A stretch of DNA of 64,000 bases from Desulfobacterales bacterium (lineage in GTDB: Bacteria > Desulfobacterota > Desulfobacteria > Desulfobacterales > JADGBH01): positions 25,299 through 89,298 of the forward strand of contig JADGBH010000010.1 in the NCBI GenBank assembly GCA_015231595.1, read 5' to 3'. The notes beneath the pieces are model-generated. The model was not told the DNA's origin, searched no databases, and saw only the letters and a list, made by a program, of their open reading frames with translations. This document shows positions 9,757-20,573 of this stretch, piece after piece. The position numbers and the translations under genes are program-made. Each line of letters starts with the position of its first letter. Within the stretch, counting starts at the first letter, position 1.

Positions 9757-11853
9757 ATGGAGTTTTCAGTTGAAGAAAAGATAGGCGGAAAAACCTTTTC
9801 AATAAAATCGGGGAAGCTAGCAAAACAAGCTTCAGGATCCGTTGTAGTTCAATATGAAGATACTGTAGTATTGATAACGGTAGTTTCGGCTAATGAAGAA
9901 AAAGTAAAAGGGGATTTTATTCCTCTTACAGTAGAATATCAAGAACGAATTTATGCGGCAGGAAGAATACCTGGTAATTATTTTAGACGAGAGATAGGCA
10001 GACCAAGTGATAAAGAGATCCTAACTGCAAGATTAATAGACAGATCAATACGTCCTTTATTTAAAAAGGGATTTGCGTATGAAACACAAGTAATTGCTAC
10101 CGTTCTTTCTACTGATAGGGAAAACGATCCTGATATGCTTGCAATGGTAGGCACTTCCGCGGCAATCCTTATATCCGATATTCCTTTTGACGGTCCAATA
10201 GCTGGGGTACGTGTAGCTCGTATAGATGGAAAGCTTGTTATAAACCCTAAAAGTTCAGAATGGGAAAAAGCTGATATAAATATAGTTGTAACTGGATCAA
10301 GGGCTGGAATTGTTATGGTAGAGGGAGGCGGCAATGAAATGGCGGAGGCAGATATGCTTGACGCTATATTCTTTGGCCATAAAGCTATGCAACCATTGAT
10401 TGATATGCAAATAAAACTCCAAGAAAGTATTGGAAAATTAAAAAGACAATTTGATTTAAATGAAAAAGATACAAATTTAGTCAATATTATTGAGTCTAAT
10501 GCTTCTTCAATAATTGACGTTTTATTAATTCCTGAGAAACTAAAAAGATACGAAGCAATAGGTAAAGTAAAAAAAGAAATTATTGAAAAGTTACCGGATG
10601 AATACAAAGATTCCAAAGATGCAGTGTCAGAAATTTTTCATGATTTAGTAAGAAAAAAAACGAGAGAGCTTATTTTAAGTGGCCGTAGAATAGATGGTAG
10701 AAAATTTGATGAAATTAGAAATATTTTTTGCGAAGTTGGGCTTCTTCCAAGGCCACATGGCAGTGCTTTATTTACAAGGGGAGAAACTCAAGTATTTGGA
10801 GTTTTAACTCTTGGTTCTGGTCAAGATGAGCTTAGAGTCGAAACTTTAACAGGTGATACCTCGAAAGCCTTTATGTTACATTATAATTTCCCGCCATTTT
10901 CAGTTGGAGAAGTTAGACGAATATCAGGTCCAAGTCGTAGAGATATAGGACATGGTGCTCTTGCAACAAGAGCTATTGAAAAAGTCTTACCTTTATCAAC
11001 TGAATTTGATTATACAATACGCCTTGTAGCAGAGGTTTTGGAATCTAATGGATCCTCTTCGATGGGCAGTGTGTGTGCTGGAATACTTGCATTGATGGAT
11101 GGAGGGGTTCCAATTTCTTCCCCAGTTGCCGGTATCGCGATGGGGCTTATTAAAGAAGACGATACTATTATTATTTTATCGGACATATTGGGAGATGAGG
11201 ACCATACTGGGGATATGGATTTTAAAATAGCAGGAACACGAAACGGAGTAACTGCTGTTCAAATGGATATTAAGATAAAAGAATTATCAAGAGAAATAAT
11301 GGATAAAGCTCTTGAGCAAGCTAAAAAAGGCAGATTGTTTATACTTGATAAAATGATGGCGGCCATAGGTCAGTCAAGATCGGAAATATCGTCTTATGCT
11401 CCGAAAGTATATTCCGTTAAAATAAATCCTGATAAAATACGGGATGTTATAGGGCCACATGGGAAAATGATTAAATCTCTACAGGCTGAAACAAATACGA
11501 GGATTGAAATAGATGATACAGGGCTTGTAAAAATATCTGCGGAAAATCAAGACGAAGGTGAAGTTGCTCTTAAGATGATAAAGGCAATAGGTCTTGATCC
11601 TGAAATTGGAGAAATTTACGATGGAACAGTTGTAAAGGTTACAGATTTTGGAGCTTTTGTACAAATTAAACCAGGGAGTGAGGGACTTGTACATATTTCT
11701 CAACTCGCATCTCACCATGTTAAAAAGGTTACAGAGGTAGTTAATGAAGGAGATAAGCTTTTAGTTAAAGTCATGGAAATCGGTAGGGATGGTAAAATTC
11801 GTTTGAGTCACAAAGCTACAGTGGAAGATAAAAATGATAGAAATCGTAAATAA
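9757..11853 (+). CDS. pnp: Polyribonucleotide nucleotidyltransferase (PNPase)
   Basis: Phosphorolytic 3'-5' exoribonuclease of the degradosome. The 698 residues include two RNase PH core domains (first [18 protein letters not shown]; second [20 protein letters not shown] with [16 protein letters not shown]), a helical linker between them, a KH domain ([17 protein letters not shown]) and an S1 domain ([20 protein letters not shown]). The start is supported by GAGGAG shortly upstream. Its 3' end overlaps the M16 peptidase start by 20 bases. Confidence 0.98.
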   Translation: MEFSVEEKIGGKTFSIKSGKLAKQASGSVVVQYEDTVVLITVVSANEEKVKGDFIPLTVEYQERIYAAGRIPGNYFRREIGRPSDKEILTARLIDRSIRPLFKKGFAYETQVIATVLSTDRENDPDMLAMVGTSAAILISDIPFDGPIAGVRVARIDGKLVINPKSSEWEKADINIVVTGSRAGIVMVEGGGNEMAEADMLDAIFFGHKAMQPLIDMQIKLQESIGKLKRQFDLNEKDTNLVNIIESNASSIIDVLLIPEKLKRYEAIGKVKKEIIEKLPDEYKDSKDAVSEIFHDLVRKKTRELILSGRRIDGRKFDEIRNIFCEVGLLPRPHGSALFTRGETQVFGVLTLGSGQDELRVETLTGDTSKAFMLHYNFPPFSVGEVRRISGPSRRDIGHGALATRAIEKVLPLSTEFDYTIRLVAEVLESNGSSSMGSVCAGILALMDGGVPISSPVAGIAMGLIKEDDTIIILSDILGDEDHTGDMDFKIAGTRNGVTAVQMDIKIKELSREIMDKALEQAKKGRLFILDKMMAAIGQSRSEISSYAPKVYSVKINPDKIRDVIGPHGKMIKSLQAETNTRIEIDDTGLVKISAENQDEGEVALKMIKAIGLDPEIGEIYDGTVVKVTDFGAFVQIKPGSEGLVHISQLASHHVKKVTEVVNEGDKLLVKVMEIGRDGKIRLSHKATVEDKNDRNRK

Positions 11854-13099
11854 GACGGTTTTAAAAAATGGAGTGAAAATATTAACTCAAAAAATGCCTT
11901 ACGCTCAATCAGTATCAATGGGTGTATGGGTTAATGTCGGAGCTAGAGATGAAAACGAAGAAGAGAACGGGATATCTCATTTTATTGAGCACATGATTTT
12001 TAAAGGAACTAAAAAGCGTTCGGCTTTTCAAATCGCAAAGGAATTTGATTCAATAGGCGGTCAAACAAATGCTTTTACGGCCATGGAACAGACTTGTTAT
12101 TATGCGAAAGTTCTTAGTGAACATATTGAAATAATGGCCGATATTCTTTCTGATGTTTTTTTGAATTCTGTTTTTGATCCAAGGGAGATTGAAAGAGAAC
12201 TTCAGGTAGTTCTTCAAGAAATTGGACTTATAGAAGACAGCCCTGAAGATTATATTCATGTCTTATCGAATAATAATTTTTGGGGAAATAACTCTTTAGG
12301 AAGAACTGTTGTTGGCAGTAGAGAAAATGTTATTAAATTTGATTCCAACATGATTAAATCGTTTTTTAAAAATTCCTATCATCCAGAAAAAATATATATA
12401 TCTGTAGCTGGCGATATTGACCATAATAAATTGGTTGATTTAGTAGCGCCTTTGTTTGAAAAAATAGAAAATAAAAGACCTCTCGTAGAAAAAAATACTC
12501 CCAATGGACTATATAAAATTTCGATTAACCCGAGAGAACTTGAGCAAATTCATTTATGCCTTGATACTTTAGGCATGAGCGCTAATGATCCTCGTCGATA
12601 TGAATATTCTCTTATGAACACAATTCTTGGAGGCAACATGAGTTCGAGGCTTTTTCAGGAAATAAGGGAAATAAGAGGATTAGCTTATACTGTTTGTTCT
12701 TATTGTGCTTCTTTTTCTGATACAGGTGTATTTGGAGTTTATATGGGATGCGATCCAGAAAAAGTTCATGAATCAATAAGCGTGGTTTTAAATGAAGTTG
12801 ATAAATTACGCAAAGTATCAGTTTCAGAAGAAGAATTGAATTCAGCTAAACAATATACTAAGGCTTCAATAAAACTATCAAGCGAAAGTTCAGACGCTCA
12901 AATGAGTAAACTTGCTCAAAACGAGATTAATTTTGGTAGATATATTCCTATAGACGAAGTAATACAAAATTTTGAGTCAGTAACTATAGATAATATTTAT
13001 AATATTGCTCAATTGTTATTTAAACCAAACGAATTAGCCCTCACTATTCTAGGACCAATTTCTAGCGAAAGTTCATTCGAAAGTTTAATTTATAGATAG
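11834..13099 (+). CDS. M16 family zinc metallopeptidase (pitrilysin/MPP-like)
   Basis: A 421-residue insulinase-type protease of the mitochondrial-processing-peptidase-like group. The inverted zinc motif HFIEH gives ligands His49 and His53 and catalytic Glu52, within [14 protein letters not shown]. The C-terminal M16_C half contains the typical [10 protein letters not shown] segment. Homologues commonly follow pnp in proteobacteria; the physiological substrate is unknown. Translation starts inside the pnp 3' end (20-base overlap), so it is probably the last gene of this operon. No signal peptide is seen. Confidence 0.92.
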   Translation: MIEIVNKTVLKNGVKILTQKMPYAQSVSMGVWVNVGARDENEEENGISHFIEHMIFKGTKKRSAFQIAKEFDSIGGQTNAFTAMEQTCYYAKVLSEHIEIMADILSDVFLNSVFDPREIERELQVVLQEIGLIEDSPEDYIHVLSNNNFWGNNSLGRTVVGSRENVIKFDSNMIKSFFKNSYHPEKIYISVAGDIDHNKLVDLVAPLFEKIENKRPLVEKNTPNGLYKISINPRELEQIHLCLDTLGMSANDPRRYEYSLMNTILGGNMSSRLFQEIREIRGLAYTVCSYCASFSDTGVFGVYMGCDPEKVHESISVVLNEVDKLRKVSVSEEELNSAKQYTKASIKLSSESSDAQMSKLAQNEINFGRYIPIDEVIQNFESVTIDNIYNIAQLLFKPNELALTILGPISSESSFESLIYR

Positions 13100-13142
13100 A
13101 ATTTTACGCTTGAGCCGATTATAGTCAACAACCCGCCTACAA

Positions 13143-13341
13143 GGCAGGGCTGTTAAGTTCTTCGTAGGTGCTTTATTTAAAGCCCATTTCACTGTAGGGG
13201 CGACCGGCTGGTCGCCCTTTTGGAAATTGTTGCATAATGGAATTGGGCGACCAGCCGGTCGCCCCTACAATCTCTAAAAGATAACATGGTTCTTTAAAAT
13301 ATTTGAAATTGCTTAAAATTGTAGAACTTAACAGCCCTGCC
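13143..13341. repeat. Outer inverted repeat enclosing a REP doublet
   Basis: GGCAGGGCTGTTAAGTTCT (13143-13161) is repeated exactly in inverse at 13323-13341, giving 19-bp arms about 160 bases apart around the REPIN-like doublet at 13193-13269. A degenerate direct copy of the arm's inner end (TTAAGTTCTTCG) recurs near 13391, and a small hairpin CTACAAG/CTTGTAG lies at 13341-13364. The whole gene-free stretch 13100-13437 between the M16 peptidase and the MBL gene is built of such repeats. It looks like a small mobile or palindromic element, or one element inside another. No coding sequence is visible. Confidence 0.75.
13193..13269. repeat. REP doublet (REPIN-like), copy 1
   Basis: A 25-base arm (13193-13217) and its perfect reverse complement (13245-13269) flank a 27-base spacer. 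Each arm reads T-GTAG followed by its own hairpin, GGGCGACC-GGCT-GGTCGCCC. A GTAG tetranucleotide plus palindrome is the known layout of REP sequences handled by TnpA-REP (RAYT) transposases, and two inverted REPs form a REPIN. The arms are very GC-rich in an AT-rich genome. A second copy is at 21558-21632 and a remnant at 53149-53173. No RAYT gene is in the window. Confidence 0.8.
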
Positions 13342-13455
13342 TACAAGGGGGCTGGGGCTTGTAGGGAACTTGCAATCCCGGTTGATTAGCTTAAGTTCTT
13401 CGAGGTTTTCTCGCCAATTTTCTATAAAAACTGTTTAATGGAGAAGTTGTTTTTG

Positions 13456-14223
13456 ATGGGTTCTTTTACAATATCTGTACTTGCTAGCGGAAGTAAGGGA
13501 AATTGTATATATATTTCTAATGGAGAATCATCTATATTAGTAGATTGCGGTATTTCAGCGATTCAAATAGAAAAACAACTTGTAGAGAAAGGATTTAATC
13601 CTAATAATCTGGATGCAATTATAATATCCCATGAGCACGATGACCATATTAAAGGGCTAAACCCATTTTCTAATAAATTTAATATACCTGTTTTTATTAC
13701 AGAAAAAACAAAAAAAGCTTCAAAGCTTCAAAATTTAGATAATGTTAGATATTTTGAGTATGGAAAATCTTTCTATGCTAAAAATTTAAAAATAGATCCT
13801 TTTCCAATTTCCCATGATGCTGCTGAACCTTCTGGTTTTACGATAAAATATAAAGAAAAAAAAATAGGTATCGCTACAGACTTGGGCATAGTAACTGCTT
13901 TAGTAAAATATTACCTTAAAGAAAGTTCTTTTCTTATAATTGAAGCAAATTACGATTTGGAGATGCTTGAAAAAGGTCGTTACCCATGGCCTTTAAAACA
14001 AAGAATAAAAAGTAGGGTAGGGCACCTGTCAAATATAGAGACTAAAAATCTTTTAATAGAACTTAAACATGAAAAACTTTATCATGTTGTTCTCGCTCAT
14101 ATAAGTGAAACAAATAATTCAATTGAAAAAGCTTTATCTACTGCCGGCGAAGCCTTGGGACAATCTTCAATAAATCTTAATGCTGCTACGCAAAAAGGAT
14201 GTAAACAAATATTTAAATTTTAA
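13456..14223 (+). CDS. MBL-fold metallohydrolase, YycJ/WalJ-like
   Basis: A 255-residue metallo-beta-lactamase-fold protein starting GSFTISVLASGSKGNC, a hallmark of YycJ/WalJ-type predicted exonucleases/hydrolases. Metal ligands are in SHEHDDHI, with further His in the FPISHDA region and Asp in GIATDLG; VGHLSN also matches the family. The start is taken at ATG 13456, because GGAGAAG (13440-13446) lies nine bases upstream and the more upstream in-frame ATG at 13438 would overlap that site. It sits alone between the REP-bearing spacer and a giant hybrid kinase. Substrate is unknown. Confidence 0.85.
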   Translation: MGSFTISVLASGSKGNCIYISNGESSILVDCGISAIQIEKQLVEKGFNPNNLDAIIISHEHDDHIKGLNPFSNKFNIPVFITEKTKKASKLQNLDNVRYFEYGKSFYAKNLKIDPFPISHDAAEPSGFTIKYKEKKIGIATDLGIVTALVKYYLKESSFLIIEANYDLEMLEKGRYPWPLKQRIKSRVGHLSNIETKNLLIELKHEKLYHVVLAHISETNNSIEKALSTAGEALGQSSINLNAATQKGCKQIFKF

Positions 14224-14320
14224 TTCTTGAATGTTCTTAATAGATAGGTTACGCATAATATGCGAAGTTTATAAAATTCTTATAACTGGGCAATTAAAAG
14301 AGACATAATGGGGGATCTAC

Positions 14321-17300
14321 ATGGGTCTGCTTTTAAAAAAAAAATTATTAAAAGATAGAACTATATCTCAGGAATTAATAATTTGGCTTACCTTCACAGC
14401 AAGCCTTATAATAGTTGTTCTTGGAACTTCATATTATTGGTATTTCACAGTTTCTTCCAACCGTGATTTAGAATTCAAAATTAATTATCTTACCAGTGAA
14501 TTTTCTAAAGTAGTAGGCAATCCAATATGGAACTATGATTCTGAAACAATCGATAAAATTTCAAAGGCTTACCTTAATTCTGAACACATTAAAGGCATAA
14601 AAGTAGTGAGTAGTACTGGGAAGATATTTTTTGAAAGTCCTAATGTTCAAGAAGTTAATTTAATCAAAAGGGAAGCAAAAGTAAAAGTCGAAGATTCTTA
14701 CGCTGGGGAAGTAACTATATTTTTTACGGATGCGAGCATTAAAAAAGCTCAAAAAGAAATGATATTTGCCATAATCATTACAATATTTTCCGTAATTATG
14801 GCTATTTCAATATGTACTAACCTTATAATGAAGTTTGTGTTAAGAAAAAGAATAACTCAATTGATTGAAGGTATAAGGATTATTGCTGGAGGTGAATATA
14901 AAAGACCTATTCCTCTTGTTCCACAAAGTGATATAAATCAGATCATAACTGAAGTAAATTTTATGGCTTCGGAAATTTATAATAGAACTGGTCAACTTAA
15001 ACGTGAAATTTTTGAAAGAAAGAAAGCTCAGCATTCATTAAAACTTAAATCAATTGATCTTTCTAAAAAAAATAAACAATTAAAGGAGCTTGATAGACTT
15101 AAAGATCAATTTTTAGCAAATACTTCCCATGAACTTAGAACTCCTTTAAATGGAATAATTGGGATAGTAGAATCCTTGATAGCTGGAGCTTGTGGAAATC
15201 TTAATAAATCAATAGTAGAAAACTTGAAAATGGCGTCAGTAAGTGGAAGAAGACTTTTAAATTTAGTTAATGATATCTTAGATTTTTCTAAAATGCGTCA
15301 TCAAAAATTACTCCTTAACTTGAAATCTATTAATTTACACGAAATTATTTCTAATGTTTTTGCCCTTATGGGTACGCTTGCAAATTCAAAAAATTTATCT
15401 TTATTAAATAATGTTCCAGAAAATTTTCCTTTAGCTTATGCTGACGAAAACCGTCTTTTGCAAATATTTAACAATATTATTGGAAATTCTATAAAATTTA
15501 CTGATAAAGGCCATGTAAAGGTAGAATCAGTTTTGACTAAAGCCTCTCAAATTTTAATAAGTGTGACTGATACAGGAATGGGGATTCCTAAAAATAAGCA
15601 ATCATCCATGTTTAAATCCTTTGAGCAAGTAGATGGAGACATAAATAGAGAATATGGAGGAACAGGTCTTGGGTTAGCTATCACCAAAAGTCTTGTTGAA
15701 GCCCATGGAGGAGACATAGGTTTAAAATCGGAAAAAGGAAAAGGAACCACTATATTTTTTACATTACCGCTTTCTGATAAACTTACAAGCGAACCTGAAC
15801 TTCAAACAAATAAAATTTTTTTAGAAAAAGAAAAATCTGTAATCTCAAAAGAAGAATCAGAAATTTTAAATGACGTTGCATCTGATATTGATGAAGAGAC
15901 AGATTTAGATCAAGGGATTAAACTAGATATATTAGCTGTTGATGATGAAAAAATTAATCTTTTGGTTTTAAACAATTATTTGAAACTACATAAATATAAG
16001 GTAACCTCTGTTACTAATGGGGCCGATGCTCTTTTCGAAATAGAAAAAAGAGCGGCTTCTGGAAATTTTTTTGATATAGTTCTATTAGATGTCATGATGC
16101 CTAAAATGAATGGTTTTGACGTAACTAGGCGTATCAGGCAAAAATATAATCATTTTGAACTTCCAGTTTTATTACTAACAGCTATGAATCAGGCAAAAGA
16201 CGTTGTAAGTGGATTCGCTTCAGGATCCAATGATTATATAAAAAAACCTTTAGATAAAGATGAGCTTTCTGCAAGGATAAATATACATTATAATCTTAAA
16301 CAAGTATATAACGCTCTAAAAATGAAATTTGATGAAAATAGTAAAGCGCTTGAAAAAGCAAGAGATGTTGCTAATGAGGCTTCAAGGATTAAAAGTGATT
16401 TTCTTGCAAATATGAGTCATGAAATAAGAACTCCAATGAATGGAGTTATAGCTGCTTCAGAATTAGCCTTAGAATTAGATATTTCGAAACAAGCAAAGCA
16501 TTATTTACGGATGATTAATTCATCAGGTATTTCGCTGCTCGGAATAATAAATGATATTTTAGATTTTTCAAAAATAGAATCTGGAAAACTTGATTTAGAG
16601 AAAGTTAATTTTAGCTTAGAGGAAGTTATAGACAAAATAGTAAATATTTTTTTTAATAAATGCCAAGAGAAAGGAATTGAACTTCTTGTCGATCGTTCTT
16701 CTTGCACGCCCATGAATTTGCTGGGAGATCCTTTAAGACTTCAGCAGATTATAATTAATCTTGTGAGTAATGCAGTGAAATTCACCGATAAAGGTGGGGT
16801 AGTAACTCTTGGTATAGATGTTGTTGAAAAAATAAGTGATCAGGTCTTATTAAAAATTTTTGTAAAAGATACAGGTATAGGGATTAAAGATGATACAGCT
16901 AAAAATTTATTTAATCCATTTATCCAAGCCGATTCGTCAACAACTCGAAAATATGGAGGAACTGGTTTAGGACTTGCTATATGCAAAAAACTTGTTGAAA
17001 TGATGGATGGCAATATATGGTTGGAAAAGAATAAGATAGGTAAAGGAACAACCTTTTATTTTACGGCTCGTTTATCTCTTTCATCCTTCAAAGAATCATC
17101 AATAGTTGTTCCAAATAGTGTAAAGCATCTAAATATTTTGGTAGTAGATGATTGCTTAGATAGCAGAACTATTTTACATAAGTTATTAACATCTTTTGGA
17201 TTTAATGTAGATATGGCCTCATCTGGTCAAGAAGCTTTAAGTTTTTTAAAGAAACATCAAAACGCAGATAATCAAATGGATGTAATTATAATGGATTGGC

Positions 17301-18565
17301 TTATGCCTGAACTTGATGGAATTGAAACATCAAAAGTTATTCGTACAAATTTAAAAATAACTTCGCCTATTATAATGCTGACCGCATTTGGAAAAGATGG
17401 AGAAAAGCGTAAAGCTCAAAAAGCTGGAATTAATGCCTTTCTGCATAAACCTGCCAATGCATCATCAATGCTTGATACAATTATGGATGTTTGCGGTAAA
17501 GAAGTTTCAAATATAACCGCAAAGGAAGAAATAGTAATTACAAAAGCATCTATTTACAAAAAACGCTTAAAGGGAACTAAAATACTTGTAGCTGAAGATA
17601 ATGTAACTAATCAAGAGATTGCCAAGGCTGTTTTAGAGGGAGCTGGAATTGCAGTTGAAATTGCTAATAATGGAAAAGAAGCTATTAATGTGCTTCAAAC
17701 AAGCTCTTTTGATGCGGTGCTTATGGATATTCAGATGCCTGAAATGGATGGATTTAAAGCAACAGCTTTTATCCGAGAGGATCTAAAATTGGATGCCCTT
17801 CCTATAATTGCAATGACAGCTCATGCTATGAAGGGTGATGACGAAAAATGCCTTAAATCTGGAATGAACGGTTATATAACTAAACCGATTAATCAAGAAA
17901 ATTTATTCAGAACATTATCAAAATTTATAAGTTTAAGTAAGTTTGATAACGTAAATACTATTACTGAAACAGATAGCTTACCTTCAAAAATACCAGGCAT
18001 AGATATATCTGAAGCGCTTTTAGCTTTAAATTTAGATCATTATACATTTAAAAAAATACTTTTGGGATTTTCACGTAACAATAAGGGGACAGTTGATAAA
18101 ATTTTTACGGTATATGATAAAAAAGACTGGCAGCAGTTGCGAAATATAGCTCATTCCCTTAAAGGAAGTAGCGCTAATATTGGAGCAAAGAATTTAAGAG
18201 ATTTTTCAGAAATAATTGAAAATGCTTGCAGTGAAGGTAAAATCATCAGTATTGATTTAATAAAAAAAGTTGAGTCTGCCCTTGCTGAAGTTTTAGAATC
18301 AATAGAGAAATTTATAGAAGTATCAAATAATGTTGATACTGAATTAGAAGGTGTAAAAACAATTTCAAAAGACGAACTTGAACGGTTGATAGAAAATTTT
18401 GTTAATGCCGTTGAAATAGCTGATCCAGAAGCAATTGAAGACAATTTAAAATCCCTATCAAAATCAATAAAATCTCCTTTAATAGTCGAGCTTGAAGTTC
18501 AGATAAGGGATTATGAATATGATGAAGCATTAAAAACTCTTAAGAAGATCGGAGAAATAATATAA
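14321..18565 (+). CDS. Giant hybrid histidine kinase with two kinase cores, three receivers and HPt
   Basis: A 1414-residue membrane phosphorelay protein. In order: TM1 (about 20-41), a short periplasmic sensor (about 42-147), TM2 (about 148-170), HAMP, first HisKA with His270 (SHELRTP) and ATPase (GGTGLGLA), receiver 1 with Asp590 (LLDVMMP), second HisKA with His700 (SHEIRTP) and ATPase (GGTGLGLAIC), receiver 2 with Asp992 (IMDWLMP), receiver 3 with Asp1136 (LMDIQMP), and an HPt domain with His1278 (AHSLKGSSANIG). All phosphorylatable residues are present. Two full kinase cores in one chain is unusual. GGGGGAT precedes the ATG. No DNA-binding output is attached, so the response partner is elsewhere. 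Confidence 0.93.
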   Translation: MGLLLKKKLLKDRTISQELIIWLTFTASLIIVVLGTSYYWYFTVSSNRDLEFKINYLTSEFSKVVGNPIWNYDSETIDKISKAYLNSEHIKGIKVVSSTGKIFFESPNVQEVNLIKREAKVKVEDSYAGEVTIFFTDASIKKAQKEMIFAIIITIFSVIMAISICTNLIMKFVLRKRITQLIEGIRIIAGGEYKRPIPLVPQSDINQIITEVNFMASEIYNRTGQLKREIFERKKAQHSLKLKSIDLSKKNKQLKELDRLKDQFLANTSHELRTPLNGIIGIVESLIAGACGNLNKSIVENLKMASVSGRRLLNLVNDILDFSKMRHQKLLLNLKSINLHEIISNVFALMGTLANSKNLSLLNNVPENFPLAYADENRLLQIFNNIIGNSIKFTDKGHVKVESVLTKASQILISVTDTGMGIPKNKQSSMFKSFEQVDGDINREYGGTGLGLAITKSLVEAHGGDIGLKSEKGKGTTIFFTLPLSDKLTSEPELQTNKIFLEKEKSVISKEESEILNDVASDIDEETDLDQGIKLDILAVDDEKINLLVLNNYLKLHKYKVTSVTNGADALFEIEKRAASGNFFDIVLLDVMMPKMNGFDVTRRIRQKYNHFELPVLLLTAMNQAKDVVSGFASGSNDYIKKPLDKDELSARINIHYNLKQVYNALKMKFDENSKALEKARDVANEASRIKSDFLANMSHEIRTPMNGVIAASELALELDISKQAKHYLRMINSSGISLLGIINDILDFSKIESGKLDLEKVNFSLEEVIDKIVNIFFNKCQEKGIELLVDRSSCTPMNLLGDPLRLQQIIINLVSNAVKFTDKGGVVTLGIDVVEKISDQVLLKIFVKDTGIGIKDDTAKNLFNPFIQADSSTTRKYGGTGLGLAICKKLVEMMDGNIWLEKNKIGKGTTFYFTARLSLSSFKESSIVVPNSVKHLNILVVDDCLDSRTILHKLLTSFGFNVDMASSGQEALSFLKKHQNADNQMDVIIMDWLMPELDGIETSKVIRTNLKITSPIIMLTAFGKDGEKRKAQKAGINAFLHKPANASSMLDTIMDVCGKEVSNITAKEEIVITKASIYKKRLKGTKILVAEDNVTNQEIAKAVLEGAGIAVEIANNGKEAINVLQTSSFDAVLMDIQMPEMDGFKATAFIREDLKLDALPIIAMTAHAMKGDDEKCLKSGMNGYITKPINQENLFRTLSKFISLSKFDNVNTITETDSLPSKIPGIDISEALLALNLDHYTFKKILLGFSRNNKGTVDKIFTVYDKKDWQQLRNIAHSLKGSSANIGAKNLRDFSEIIENACSEGKIISIDLIKKVESALAEVLESIEKFIEVSNNVDTELEGVKTISKDELERLIENFVNAVEIADPEAIEDNLKSLSKSIKSPLIVELEVQIRDYEYDEALKTLKKIGEII

Positions 18566-18575
18566 CATGTTTTTT

Positions 18576-20561
18576 TTAACTTTTATTAAGTATGTCTCGT
18601 ATATTTTTAGCGAGAGCTGATGTAGCTAATGGTTTCATGAGTATTTTTTTTATTCCTGATTTAATAGCTTTTTCTTCATCTAATGATTCATTATAACCTG
18701 TGCATAGTATTATAGGAATATCCGGGCGTATTGCTATAATTTCTTTAGATAAAATATCGCCAGTCATATCAGGCATAGTCATATCGCTTATAATTAAATC
18801 ATATTTGTTTTTATTGAGCTTAAATTCGTTAAGCGCCTCAATTGAGCTATTAAAACATTTTATTTTATATCCGAAAAAGATTAATATGTCTTGAGTTAAT
18901 TCCGTTAACATTTCTTCATCATCAACTAAAAGTATTGTTTCATTTCCTTTAAGACTATCAGGGTTAATATTTGATGTTATTTCTGATGCAGTATTTATTA
19001 TCGGAAGGAAAACATCAAACATCGTTCCTTTTCCGACCGTACTATGGACAGCAATTGCACCATTATGACTGTTAATTATGCCATAAACTACAGATAGACC
19101 TAAACCTGTTCCCTTTCCAACTTCTTTAGTTGTAAAAAATGGTTCAAATATACGATTCATTATTTTAGGTTCAATGCCTGCGCCTGTATCTTGAACTGAT
19201 AGTTTTACATAATTTCCTGGTTTTAGGTTATTAAAAGTTTTAGTCTTGGTTTCATCTAATTGAATATTTTCAAGGTTTATATTTAAATTGCCTTTATTAT
19301 TCATAGCATGGACAGAGTTGGTGCAAAGATTTATAAGAACTTGATTTATTTGGCTTGGATTACCAAATATAATATCTTCTTCGTTCCATATATCGTATTT
19401 AATTTTTATGGAGGAAGGAATAGTTGCTCTTAGTAATTTTATTGATTCTTGGAGTAACATGCTTATGTTAAAAGGCTTTAGTTCAGCTTTATCATGTCTG
19501 CTAAAACTAAGTATTTGCCCAATTATTTCTTTTCCGCGTAGAGAAGCTATTTTTATGTTTTCAAAAATCTTTTTTGCTTGAATATGTTGGGGCATGTGCT
19601 TTAACCCTAATTCAGCATTTCCGAGTATAATAGCTAAAATATTGTTAAAATCATGGGCTAATCCCCCTGCCAACGTCCCTATAGACTCCATTTTTTGGAC
19701 TCTTTGAACTTGATCCTCGAGTCCTTTTAATTTTGTAATATCTCTTACTATACCACTTATTCCATAAATATCATTATTCTCATAGCGAAGAGGAACTTGG
19801 ATAAGGTGAAAAATATATTCGTTGCCATCAATATTTAATGGATAAACACCATCTATAATTTCTCCAGAAAAGGTTTGGTTATCTACTTCTAAAATAATTG
19901 ATAACGCTTCTTTAGAAAAAATTTCTTCAGATTTTTTACCGATAATTTTTTCTGCGGGTAAACCAAGTAATTTTTCCATTGCAGGATTAACTATAATATA
20001 TTTTCTATTTATATCTTTATAGAATATTGAATCTATTGCTGAATTAGTAATAGCTCTTAGTCTTGATTCGCTTTTTTTGAGATTTTCTTCTAATTTTTTC
20101 TTTTCTGTAATATCTAAATGTAAACCAATTATGAATTTTTTATCTTGGATGGTTACAAGTTCAGCAGATTGAAGTACAGTATACATGCTACCGTCTTTTC
20201 GTCTATAGTTTGTTTCAATATTACGATATCTGCCATCATTAATCAGAAAATTTTTAAGTGTCTTTCTATCCTCTTGATTAACCCAAAAATTTAATTTGAC
20301 TGTTGAGCTTCCTCTAATTTCGTACAAAGAAAAACCAGTAGTTTCGCAATATGCATCATTTACGTCATATATAGTTCCATCTTCAAATCGTGTAATTCCT
20401 ATGGACATAGGAGACATACGGAAAATGGTTTCGTACATTTTTTCGCTTGAAATCGAAAGATCATCTCGTTTTCCGCTTGTTATAATATCTTCAAATTCTT
20501 TTATTTTTTTCCGAAGTTTCTCGTTTTCTTCAGCAAGCTCTTCATAGGTTGGAGTCGACAT
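18576..20561 (-). CDS. PAS-PAS hybrid sensor histidine kinase with C-terminal receiver
   Basis: A 661-residue soluble hybrid kinase. A short N-terminal coiled coil (TYEELAEENEKLRKKIKEFE) leads into two PAS domains (about 45-155 and 170-285), a HisKA helix with His303 in LAGGLAHDFNNIL, an HATPase domain (VQDTGAGI; GKGTGLGLSVVYG) and a receiver with Asp593 (ISDMTMP). No membrane segment is visible, so it senses an internal cue. AAGGA lies seven to eight bases before the ATG. It is the second gene of an operon behind the MBL-fold hydrolase (12-base gap) and converges with the giant kinase, ten bases apart. Confidence 0.93.
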   Translation of the reverse strand: MSTPTYEELAEENEKLRKKIKEFEDIITSGKRDDLSISSEKMYETIFRMSPMSIGITRFEDGTIYDVNDAYCETTGFSLYEIRGSSTVKLNFWVNQEDRKTLKNFLINDGRYRNIETNYRRKDGSMYTVLQSAELVTIQDKKFIIGLHLDITEKKKLEENLKKSESRLRAITNSAIDSIFYKDINRKYIIVNPAMEKLLGLPAEKIIGKKSEEIFSKEALSIILEVDNQTFSGEIIDGVYPLNIDGNEYIFHLIQVPLRYENNDIYGISGIVRDITKLKGLEDQVQRVQKMESIGTLAGGLAHDFNNILAIILGNAELGLKHMPQHIQAKKIFENIKIASLRGKEIIGQILSFSRHDKAELKPFNISMLLQESIKLLRATIPSSIKIKYDIWNEEDIIFGNPSQINQVLINLCTNSVHAMNNKGNLNINLENIQLDETKTKTFNNLKPGNYVKLSVQDTGAGIEPKIMNRIFEPFFTTKEVGKGTGLGLSVVYGIINSHNGAIAVHSTVGKGTMFDVFLPIINTASEITSNINPDSLKGNETILLVDDEEMLTELTQDILIFFGYKIKCFNSSIEALNEFKLNKNKYDLIISDMTMPDMTGDILSKEIIAIRPDIPIILCTGYNESLDEEKAIKSGIKKILMKPLATSALAKNIRDILNKS

Positions 20562-20573
20562 TAATTGATTTCC

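Noticed and set aside
9978..10616. Minus-strand ORF of 212 residues
   Set aside because: It is antisense to the first RNase PH domain of pnp, Ser/Ile-rich by codon reflection, without start signals or recognisable motifs.
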